64,000 bases of DNA from Tomocerus qinae (Eukaryota; Arthropoda; Collembola; Entomobryomorpha; Tomoceridae): contig CM034546.1 in assembly GCA_020055645.1 (NCBI GenBank), positions 61,752,001 to 61,816,000 on the forward strand, read 5' to 3'. Below the pieces are notes generated by a model that saw nothing but the letters and a program-made list of their open reading frames with translations, searched no databases and was not told where the DNA came from. Of the stretch, positions 54,350 through 64,000 are shown piece after piece (within the stretch, counting starts at the first letter, position 1; each line of letters starts with the position of its first letter). The position numbers and the translations under genes were made by a program.

Positions 54350-54393
54350 AGTAGGGAGTACACTTCCTCCTTGGAGGAAATGTACTCCCTACT
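54350..54393. repeat. Near-perfect 44-nt hairpin upstream of zinc-finger gene 3
   Basis: AGTAGGGAGTACACTTCCTCC (54350-54370) pairs with 54373-54393 over 21 bp with one mismatch and a two-base loop. Confidence 0.85.
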
Positions 54394-54520
54394 TAAATAC
54401 ATTGGTACCATGTGACTCATCGACCATACACTAGGAATGAACCAGTTGAAGTTGAAATGATATTTAATTTTTGTTGTCAACTTTGATTTTGTGTTGAAAG
54501 GAAAAGCTATTATTTAAGGC

Positions 54521-57514
54521 ATGGATAAGAAAAGGAGTCCTTCTGGGGAACAATGTTTGCTATGCACATCACATGCAATGTCGTCTAAAGAGAAGAAGCA
54601 CACGGCCAATCGAATAAAACATCAAGTTCGGACAATTTTTGTTTTGAGGAAGCTTTTAGAAATAAAAAGTTCTACTTGTTCTGATCTGCTAAAGACATTT
54701 GGGAATCCTTCCGAATGGGTATTCTATTGCGTCGAATGTTTTGAAACAGTCATCAAAGCAGAGCGAGTGCTTTCTAAATTGGTGAAATTGGAATCAAAAT
54801 GGAATAATTTAAAGCAACGAGTGGAGAAGAAGATTTTTAAATATTACTTTCAAAATGAGGACAAAGATACATCCTCCACCAAAATGACGGACAGTAATGC
54901 AGACATAGTTGGCCGAATTTGGAAGGAAGCTGCTGAAAGTATCAACATTTAGCCATAAATAAAAAAGATGTTTAAAAATATATAGTTATTAGTTAAATTT
55001 TAATTTTGAAATTTGAAATCTTTGTTAGGGCTTCTACCAGACTCCAAGACTCTGAAAGGCAATTCCCTCAATGTAGAAAATGTGATAAAAGTTGAAAATG
55101 ACAATTCTTACGACAGTATTTCATTACCTACTATTGGCGATTACATTTCCAATGAAGAAAGCAGTTCTGACAATGAAAGTGAGAATGTCAATCAGAAAAT
55201 GGACTGCAATGAGGATGTTGAAAAGGAAGTTCACGCTGCATATGAAACGCCTCTAGGATGTAGTAATGAAAAAAATGTTGGAAAACTGACCAGAACTGGT
55301 CGTTTAATTAAGTCTAAAGATATCAGGAGTGATACAGATGATAGTGACTTCAGGTGAAAATAATTAAACATTGGCCAAAAATTGAATTAACATAAGTTTT
55401 GTAATATTTTGTAAATTGTGATTCTAATATTATTTATACTGTTACTGATACCCCAAAGGGACACAGATTTGGCGATGTTGTAAAACTTGTAATCAATAAT
55501 ATAAATTACATTATTTTGTTTTCAATTTTAGGACTGATGATGATGATTTAAGTAGAAACAGTGAGATACATGATGACTCAGATTACGAAAACGTCAATGC
55601 AGTAAAAATCAGAAAAACTCAATCAAGTAATTTGCAGTGCCCACAATGCAATCGTGTTTTTAAGAGTAAAGGGGGGCTCAATTATCACCTTGCTCGTTGT
55701 CATGGTTAGAAAGATTAAATTTTCATCATACAAATTAATAATTGTCTTAAAACGACATTTAAATTGAAATGTGATATTAAGATAATTTTTTAAATTTATT
55801 TTAGCATCAGATGTTGAAAAGAAGTATCAATGCAGCGTATGTGGTAAGGGCATGAACTTTCTCCAGAGCCTTACTCGTCACATGGAAAAACAGCACACTG
55901 TTCATGATAAATCAGAGGAATTAAGTGGATCGAAGCCTCAAGATCATTTCAAATGCAAAGAGTGTCAGAAAAGATTCCCGACATTTGTCGGTTTAACCAA
56001 GCATCAAGTTTGTGCTCATGGTTAGTTCTCGTTATTCTAAGTATATTAAATAAATAATATTAATAACCTATTATTTACTTAACTTTTGTTTTACAATTTG
56101 ACAATAACTCGGAGACTGTTGTTAGGAACGCAATTTATTATTGCTTTTTATTCCAATATTTAATATTTAAAAATGTGTGTCAAAAAGAGCATAAAGAAAC
56201 AATTTTTCTAATGCATTTTTGTATTACAAATGTTTAATAGTTTATAGTGTTTGAAGTACACTAATCTAGGTATTGACTTTGTCATTGTAATTTATCCCTG
56301 TGTAAATAATTTGAAGTAGGTATATTTAATGACAATGGCTGCATGTTAATGTTTCACGGGTTATGAAATACTTATCAAAATAATTTACTTGTAAATATCC
56401 TTAGTACTTGCGGTAATGATAATCTCTTCTTTTTTGTATTTCAGTTTCAGGAAAACAAAAGCCACATCCGTGTGAAAAATGCACGAAAGGTTTTTTCTTT
56501 TACCACACACTTCGTGAGCACAAAATCCAGAAGCATGGCGAACAACCTGCAAAAACTGTCAAGGAAAAAGTCATCAGAAAAAAGTTTGGATGTTCTCGTT
56601 GCGAACTCCGGTTTACGTCGGAAACGGGTCTGGAGAACCATATTATACAAGTACACGATAAAAACTTCAGTATTCAGTGCCCTGAATGCCCAAAGCTATT
56701 TAAAAATAGTTACGTCATGAAGCATCACATTAGAATTGTGCACCGGAAAGAAAAGTTAGAATTTAGAATGTCTTCTTTTAATTACAAGCATTTAATTAAT
56801 TTTGAAAATCAATATTTGCCTAATAAGCTTGTATTTTAAAAAAGTTGATTAGTTAAATTTAATGCATGTAGCCTAAAACAGTTTATACTTTCTTATTGCA
56901 GAGACTTTATTTGCGAAGTATGCAGTAAGGCATTTACATCTAAAAAGCAAATGAAAAATCACCAAATGAGAGAGCACGAGAAAAGTGAAAAACTCCAATG
57001 TAAAGAATGTGGACGCATTTGCTCTGAACCTAACAACTTAAAGAAGCACATGATGATTGTTCATAATAAAGATCAATGTCCATATAAATGCCCAGTCTGC
57101 GATTATAAAACTATTTACAATAGTGCTTTGAAAGTCCACTTGATAGCGAAACATACAAATGAAAAACCATACTCGTGTACTGTATGTGGAAAATCTTTTG
57201 GTTACAGTAAGTCATTGGTAGGCCATATGCGAACCCACACCGGAGAAGTAAGACCAAGACCGCATAAATGTCAGTTTTGTCAAAAGGGATTTTACACAAA
57301 GGAGAAGAGAAACAGACATGAAGAAGATTTACACTCCACAGGAAAAAATTACCAATGTGAAACTTGCGGAAAGAGATTCCCTTCCAAGCATTATTTGGCA
57401 ACTCATGTGTACGAAACTCATAGGAAGAAACAGAAGGATCCAGTACCAGAGAAAATCTTAATTGATGCAGAACTTCTCAAACAAGTTATTAATAATAACG
57501 ACCCAAAAGAATGA
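54521..57514 (+). CDS. ZAD-like/C2H2 zinc-finger protein (right cluster, gene 3)
   Basis: Six exons, 54521-54938, 55029-55353, 55532-55704, 55805-56020, 56445-56754 and 56902-57514, keep one frame and encode 684 residues. Exon 1 has CLLC near residue 12 and CVEC near 70, around a conserved helical block (NRIKHQVRTIFVLRKLLEI), a ZAD-like domain of a different subfamily from the left cluster. Exon 2 is an acidic, serine-rich linker with a TRTGRLIKSK basic patch. Exons 3 to 6 encode twelve C2H2 fingers in groups of 1, 2, 3 and 6. The last exon ends with a conserved tail (VPEKILIDAELLKQV). A nuclear DNA-binding regulator is inferred. Introns are 90-424 bp. Confidence 0.85.
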
Positions 57515-57585
57515 AACCACATTGTCCTTTTATCATTGTAGATTAAAGTTATTTAAATTCCTAGTTCAGTCATCTTCCGAATCGA

Positions 57586-57591
57586 AATAAA
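57586..57591 (+). terminator. Polyadenylation signal of zinc-finger gene 3
   Basis: AATAAA 72 bp after the stop, within a block conserved between genes 3 and 4. Confidence 0.65.
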
Positions 57592-57940
57592 CGTTATTTA
57601 GATAGTCAATAGTTATAGAGATGAAATTAAAGTAAATATTTGAAAAAAAATTAAACATTATATTTTCATGTGTAATAATTAAATAAATCAGGCGTTCAAT
57701 CTTTCGCATTTCGAAGTATTCAGCCCAGTTATTTGTAGGTGGCCTTTAATTTCGTTTCAATTCAACAAGTTTCCAATATTATTTTGATAACTTGCTTACA
57801 TTTTTTATTACAACTTTTATTATAGATATACAGATACCGTTAGGCAAACCTTGAAATACTTTCATCATTCGTCAATCATGTCACATAAATTTTCAGTAAT
57901 TAATGTGATAATATTTAGTTATTAACTTTAAAATGTCTAC

Positions 57941-57979
57941 TATGGGGTAAAATGCAACCAAAGTAGACCGCGCATCTGC
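57941..57979 (+). promoter_or_regulatory. Shared upstream motif, zinc-finger gene 4
   Basis: TATGGGGTAAAATGCAACCA followed by AAGTAGACCGCGCATCTGC, 173 bp before the ATG; similarity to the gene 5 flank then continues without break to the start codon. Confidence 0.6.
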
Positions 57980-58113
57980 GGCATATTTAAAAATATCAAC
58001 AATGAAAAAGGATCACAAAATCACCACCATTGTGTCTTTTTAAAGATGAAAGATATTTGTAAACAATCTTTAACAGATTAAAAAACCACTTAAAATTTAT
58101 CAACGAAGATATT

Positions 58114-61100
58114 ATGTCAGGACGGCATCGTCTTGAAGAGCCTTGTGTACTATGCACATCGCCAACAGCAATGACGTCCAAAGGAAAGGAGCACACGGCC
58201 AATCGAGTAAAACATCAAGTTCGGACAATTTTTGTCTTGAGAAAGCTTTTAGAAATACAAAGTTCTACTTGTTCTGATCTGCTAATGAATTTTGGAAACC
58301 CTTCCGAATGGATATTCTATTGCGTCGAATGTTTTGAAACAGTCATCGAAGCGGAGCGAGTGTTTTCTAAATTGGTGAAATTGGAGTCGAAATGGAATAA
58401 TTTAAAGCAACGAGTGGAGAAGAAGATTTTTGAACATCATGGTCATATGAAATTAACCCGCACATCTGTTAACAAGACGAGAACTAAAAAGGACATTGTT
58501 GGCCAAATTTGGGAGGAAACTGTTCAAAGTAACTCAACATTCAATTTGATTTATCAAAATATTATCTTAAAGTTTATTGCAATCGTCTTAATTTATTTAT
58601 GTTTTGAAATCAAACGTTTTAGGACTTCGTTCAGGCTCTCAAAATCGGAATAGTAATGAAGAACTTCGTTCAGGCCTGCAGGATAACAATGACGACTTCA
58701 TTAACCTAGAAAATGAGATAAAAGTTGAAATTGCCAATTCTTACGACAGTGATTCCATCCCAACTAATGATGGTTATCTTTCTAATGAAGACAGCGATTC
58801 TGATGAAGAAAGTGAGGATGCCAGTATTTCCAATCAGAAAAAAGATGACAATGGGAGTAAAGTTACATCTGCACCTGAAACGCCTGTTGGGCGTAACACA
58901 GAACACAGAAATTCTGGAAGGCGAACCAGAAGTGGACGCTTAATTAAGACTAAAGTAGTCAGCGATGCAGATGATAGTGACTTTAGGTGGGTAAATAAAC
59001 GCATCTTACTTAAAATAGCTTTTGTAATTTTTATTTATCAAATAAACTATTAGTTTTGTAGCATTAATATATAGGCCAAAAAATTGAAACAACCCTAATG
59101 CTATCAAAATCGGAAAATCATTGCATTTGTTTTTCTAATTTTAGAATGGACGAAGTAGACGAGGAGGCTGATGACTTTGACAAAGCCGACGATAAAATCA
59201 GAAGTACAAATAATCATACAAGATTTAAGTGCCCACAATGTAATAGTGGTTTTAAGAGCCAACAAGGTTTCAATTATCATATGAGACGATTTCATGGTGA
59301 GCAAAAACAATATCTGTATAGAATTTAAATGAAATGATGTCATGTTTAAAAACATGTTTTTAAATGTTTCTCTGTGGATGTTTTTTAACGGAGTTTTGTT
59401 TATTTTATTTATTTGCTCTAGGATCCGACACTGAAAATGTTTTAGAAGATCCACTTTCTAATGTCCCTAAAGGAGCATTTCCTTGCACAGAGTGTCTTTC
59501 TTTTTTCTTAACCAAATCTGAATTGGAGAGTCATGTCCACAATAAACACAAAGATTCCGAGTTTTGGTTTCAATGCACTCTGTGTAAGAAAAGATTTGTC
59601 ACTGCCGGAATTTTAGATATTCATATCAAATCTGTTCATGATAAATCGGAGGGGTTAAATGAATCAAAGACTCAAGACTATTTCAAGTGCAAAGAGTGTC
59701 CTAGAAGGTTCCCATCATTTGTCGGTCTAACCCGGCATCAAGTTCGTACCCATGGTTTGTACTTTTATTTTCTACCCAATATAATAAATATATTATTGTA
59801 TAGAAATACATATTGATCATTTAGTTTACCTTAGGAAAAACCATTATATATTCGAAATTCGACAATCAAATATCTTTGTTGTATTAAAAACCCATTCATT
59901 CGTACCATAATATGGAAACTATTAAAGCTAGTTAGCTCTTGGTTGAGTATCTCATGAGTTTGCCAGCCTAAATTTTGATTGATTGACTATTATTTTTTAC
60001 ATACATTGTTAATTTTTTATGAATAGTTTTTAGAATGTTTTTATAATGTATCTGGATATTTAATATTAGTCGATTAGTAATAATTGATATCCAATTAAAA
60101 CAAGTTTAAAACTTCTAAAACTGAACTGCAAGATATAATTCTAATATAAACTTTTAGTATTATGCATTCATTTATACATTATACATTTTATTTTTTTAGT
60201 TTCAGGAAAGCAAACGCCATATCCTTGCGGCAAATGCCCAAAAGGTTTTTTCCTTCGACGCAACCTTTGTGCACACACTCTCAAGGACCACAAAGGGATG
60301 CTTACTGAAAACAAGCAGGAAACGAATACCCTGGAAAATGACGAACAAATTGCGCCTGCAGAAGACAAGAAGGGAAAAAAGACAATCGCAAGCGATCAAC
60401 AAATAACGTGTTCAGAGTGCGAATTAATGTTTAACACCGAAGAGGACCTTGAGATGCATATTTTAAACACTCACGCCCACAAGGAGAATGAAAATGAAAG
60501 TGCGGAATTTTGGTTTAAATGTACTTTGTGCCAGAAGAATTTCATTACTGCTCAACGGTTGGAAATACATACACAATCTGATCATCATAAGCCTGAAGTG
60601 TTGGGTGAAGCATCCACAGTTCCAGTAAATTTTAAATGCAAAGTATGCCAAAGAATTTTTCGGACACTTACCGGTCTAACGAAACACCAAGTTCGCATTC
60701 ATGGTTTGTTCCCTTTGTCCTACTCTCTTATTACTACTTTCATAAATAGGTTTCAACTGAAATCAGAATATTAGAGTTATTAAAATTGTGCAGAACTTAT
60801 TTCAATTTATTTTGCATGGTAAATATAGATAATATATATTTTTCCTAAATTGCCATTTTATTGTTGTCAAAATGTAAATTCTGTTTTCTGCTGGCATAAA
60901 TTTGCCACCACTCCGAGAATACTAACCTTAGCCGACTGAATTAAATTTTTTATTGATGTGAATTACTCTAAGTAGTGTCGGTCCAATATATAGTTTAAAA
61001 TTAAATATTTTAAACATCTGATACATTCATGGAATGTAAATAAGTACTTCTGCATAAAACCTTAACATTAAGGGTCAAAGAATGCAATGTCTCCAAAATT

Positions 61101-62955
61101 AGAATCAACACTTATTATAAAAAATACATGTAAATATTAACACTTTTAATTTTGTATTTCAGTTTCAGGGAAACAAAAGCCATTTCAATGTTCCCAATGC
61201 CCTAGAGGGTTTTTTTTCTACAAAGGATATGTTCAACACAGTATCAAAGAGCATAATGCAACACCTGAAAAAAGTGTAAAGGCAATCAAAGAGTACAAAA
61301 AGATTGCCGCTAGGGACCGTAGGAAAATATTTGGATGTTCTCAATGCGAACTCTTATTTTCCTCGAAAAGAAGACTTGAAAGGCATATTTTAAAGGAACA
61401 CGACAAAAACTACACAATTCAGGCACTAGAAAACGACAAACAAATTTTGTGCTCAGAGTGCAACTTAATGTTCAACACTGAAGAAGATTTCGAGACGCAT
61501 ATTTTAAATGGTCACCCCAACAACGAGGATGAAAATAAAAGTACCGAGCTTTGGTTTAAATGTGCTCTGTGTCCAAGAAAATTCGTCACTGCTCAACTAT
61601 TGGAAATACATACACAATCATTACATCATAAACGTGAAGAGTTGGGTGAAAAATCTACAGTTCCACAAAATTTTAAATGCAAAGTATGCCAAAGAATATT
61701 TACGACACTTTCTGGTCTAACCAAACACCAAGTTCGCATTCACGGTTTGTGGCCTTAATTACTTTTCTTTTTTATTATCTATCGGGGAAGGTTTGCTTTA
61801 GGTTTTTGACAAAGTCTAATATACTTAATGCAAAAAGATTTTAAACTTTATGGGATAAAATAAGATGCCAAATCTCCAAATTAAAATCAACATTTATATA
61901 AAACAAATAAATATTAACTCATCAAATTTTGTGTTTCAGTTTCAGGGAAGCAAAAGCCATTTCAATGTTCCAAGTGTCCTAAAGGATTTTTTGGCCGCAA
62001 AGGATTTCTTCAACACCGTATCAACGAGCATAATGAAGCACCTAAAAATAATATGAAGAAGGTACCACAAAAAATTGTCAGTATACAACGTGAGAAAACA
62101 GTTGCATGTTCTCGATGCGAACTCAAATTTACCTCGGAAGGAGGTCTTGAATCTCATATTTTAAAAGAACACGACGAGAACTTCACTGTTCAGTGCCCTA
62201 CATGCCAGAAACGATTCAAAAACAGTTTCCTTATGAACTATCATATCAAAACTGTGCATCGAAAGGAAAAGTTAGTACGTTTTGTCGTAGCCATCTAATG
62301 CATTTAATAATTTTACAATTCATATATATCACTTCAAATAATTTCATATTGCAGGGATTTTGTTTGTGAAATATGCAGCAAGTCATTCACACTAAAGGCG
62401 GCAATGCTGCATCACCAAATGAGAGAACACGAGCAAAGTGAAGAATTGAGGTGTAAAGAATGTGGACACATGTCCTCTTCTCCGTTCACTCTAAAAACGC
62501 ACATATTAAATGTTCACAATAAAGATAAATGCCAATTTAAATGCCCAGTCTGCGATTACAAAACAGTCACGAAAAGTTCTTTGAAGTATCACGTAATGGG
62601 AAGACACACAAATCAGAAATTGTATCCTTGTACCGAGTGTGACAAATCCTACTCTTATTGTTCCAGTCTGAAGTACCATATGAGAAGGCATACAGGAGAA
62701 AAACCATTTAAATGCCGATTTTGTCAAAAAGGATTTCACAAAAATCAGAAGAGAAAAAGACATGAAGAAGATTTGCATTCTACAGAAAAAAATTACCAAT
62801 GTGAAACTTGCGGAAAGAGATTTCCTTCCAAGCATTATTTGGCAACTCATGTATACGACACTCATAGGAAAAGACAGAAGGATCCAGTACCAGAGAAAAT
62901 CTTAATTGATGAAGAACTTCTCAAACAAGTTATTAATAACGACCTAAAAGAATGA
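58114..62955 (+). CDS. ZAD-like/C2H2 zinc-finger protein with 22 fingers (right cluster, gene 4)
   Basis: Eight exons, 58114-58528, 58623-58986, 59145-59296, 59422-59754, 60200-60703, 61163-61744, 61940-62270 and 62355-62955, give 1093 residues in one frame. Exon 1 is a ZAD-like domain (CVLC near 11, CVEC near 70) nearly the same as those of genes 3 and 5; exon 2 is acidic with a TRSGRLIKTK patch. Fingers per exon from exon 3: 1, 3, 4, 5, 3, 6. Exons 4, 5 and 6 begin and end in phase 1, and exons 5 to 7 open with VSGKQ before the first finger, the mark of in-frame exon duplication. The last exon matches that of gene 3 closely (KRFPSKHYLATHVY and tail). A nuclear DNA-binding factor is inferred; target unknown. 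Confidence 0.85.
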
Positions 62956-63016
62956 AATCACATCAGTTTTTGATTAAAGTGTTGTAAATTCCTTGTTCAT
63001 TCATCTTCCGAATCGA

Positions 63017-63022
63017 AATAAA
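63017..63022 (+). terminator. Polyadenylation signal of zinc-finger gene 4
   Basis: AATAAA 62 bp after the stop, in the block shared with gene 3. Confidence 0.65.
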
Positions 63023-63553
63023 TGTTATTTAGATAGTTAATAGTTAGAGAGCTGAAATTAAAGTAATATTTAAAAAGTTTCGTTTCAATGCAACAAGTCT
63101 CCATTATTATTTTGATAAATTGCTTACAATTTTTGTTTCAACTTTATGATAGATGCAGATACTGTTAGGGAAACCTACGTATTCTTTCATTCTTTCCTCA
63201 TTCGGCAATGTAACATTAATTATTAGTATAAATTATTATGATATAACATTATTAGTTAGTAACTTTAATCTAATAATTATTGTTAGATGTCCAAATGGAC
63301 AGAAAAGTTTAATGTGTTAAGCTAGGTTTTATGTATCACTTTCCCTTTCACTTCACGCGGAAAAAGTACCATTCAGTTGCTTATTCTGCCTAAAGTCCCA
63401 AAAACCCTCACCTGGGGCAACGGGAATGTTTTATTTATATGTGTGTTCCTTTGCTTGTGAAATGAAAAGGAAGTGACACTCAAAACCTAGCTTTGTGCAA
63501 TGAAAAATGGAATTAATACGACGCAGAATTTTAACAGATATTGTATTTGGGGC

Positions 63554-63592
63554 TATGGGATAAAACGTAACCAAAGGAAACCGCGCATCTGC
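63554..63592 (+). promoter_or_regulatory. Shared upstream motif, zinc-finger gene 5
   Basis: TATGGGATAAAACGTAACCA followed by AAGGAAACCGCGCATCTGC, 168 bp before the ATG. Confidence 0.6.
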
Positions 63593-63721
63593 ATCATATT
63601 TGAATATATCAACAATCTTAGGATCACAAAATCATCACCATTGTTGATTTATCTTTTGAAATTATTTAAAACAATCTTTAACAGATTAAAAAACCACTTA
63701 AAATTTATCAACGAAGATATT

Positions 63722-64000
63722 ATGTCAGGACTGCATCGTCTTGAAGAGCCTTGTGTACTATGCACATCGCCAACAGCAATGACGTCCAAAGGAATGGAGC
63801 TCACGGCCAATCGAGTAAAACATCAAGTTCGGACAATTTTTGTCTTGAGAAAGCTTTTAGAAATACAAAGTTCTACTTGTTCTGATCTGCTAATGAATTT
63901 TGGAAATCCTTCCGAATGGATATTCTATTGCGTCGAATGTTTTGAAACAATCATCGAAGCGGAGCGAGTGTTTTCTAAATTGGTGAAATTGGAGTCGAAA
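63722..64000 (+). CDS. ZAD-like zinc-finger protein, 5' end only (right cluster, gene 5)
   Basis: The first 93 codons, cut by the window end, differ from gene 4 exon 1 at few positions (for example MSGLHRLEEP against MSGRHRLEEP, and GMEL against GKEH). CVLC and CVEC pairs are kept. The 5' flank of about 170 bp is also conserved, so the duplication took in the promoter. Whether a finger array follows cannot be seen. Confidence 0.8.
   Translation, partial: MSGLHRLEEPCVLCTSPTAMTSKGMELTANRVKHQVRTIFVLRKLLEIQSSTCSDLLMNFGNPSEWIFYCVECFETIIEAERVFSKLVKLESK

Larger units (their letters stand above)
45230..54520. other. Gene-poor repeat-rich stretch, 9.3 kb
   Basis: No complete gene is supported. Recognised contents are fold-back elements, hAT-like MITEs and copies of old dispersed repeats, entered separately; one possible coding fragment lies at 49690-49950. 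Short frames elsewhere (46349-46739, 48187-48795, 52496-52759) lack motifs, bias and splice context. Confidence 0.5.
57515..58113. other. Intergenic between zinc-finger genes 3 and 4
   Basis: Contains the polyadenylation signal of gene 3 and the shared upstream motif of gene 4. The 3' flank (CATCTTCCGAATCGAAATAA) is conserved after gene 4 too. Confidence 0.6.
62956..63721. other. Intergenic between zinc-finger genes 4 and 5
   Basis: Holds the gene 4 polyadenylation signal, then the gene 5 upstream motif. No other structure is recognised. Confidence 0.55.

Noticed and set aside
1-64000. tRNA, rRNA and virus-like or LTR elements
   Set aside because: None was recognised on reading both strands; absence here is by eye only and not a profile search.

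Overview
This window looks like AT-rich nuclear DNA of an arthropod, most probably a hexapod and perhaps a springtail. The grounds are: short phase-conserved introns, two clusters of ZAD-like C2H2 zinc-finger genes, an insect-type ionotropic receptor, a gustatory-receptor relic, a peritrophin-A chitin-binding domain, and TATA plus TCAG(T) core promoters. The organism is inferred; no species-specific marker was recognised.

Layout. 1-434: 5' end of a secreted or membrane protein gene (minus). 799-1963: non-autonomous hAT element with its target duplication. 2699-10669: two minus-strand ZAD-like/C2H2 genes, separated by a 5'-truncated LINE (4957-7620). 12686-14345: decayed gustatory-receptor-like gene. 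16273-17689: REV7/MAD2L2 (HORMA) gene with a long acidic insertion. 17988-25333: tandem duplication of about 3 kb, each copy carrying a secreted beta/gamma-crystallin-like gene and its promoter. 28211-30646: intronless divergent ionotropic receptor. 33360-39337: ankyrin/GTPase/glycine-rich giant gene, followed in the same frame, after one TAA, by a second long ORF. 40368-45126: minus-strand gene whose five exons join in phase into signal peptide + peritrophin-A + integrin-beta I domain. 45.3-54.5 kb: gene-poor, made of fold-back repeats and old dispersed repeats. 54521-64000: three tandem plus-strand ZAD-like/C2H2 genes, the last cut by the window end, sharing an upstream motif.

The genes do not form one pathway. 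The main themes are lineage-specific family expansion (zinc-finger transcription factors, chemoreceptors, crystallin-like secreted proteins) and domain shuffling. The strongest novelties are the chitin-binding/integrin-beta I-domain chimera and the signal-peptide-bearing ankyrin-GTPase gene with its in-phase downstream ORF. Exon models were built by hand from splice-site consensus and phase; every multi-exon model given as intact keeps an open frame, but none has been checked against transcripts. No LTR retrovirus, Polinton or other virus-like element was recognised.
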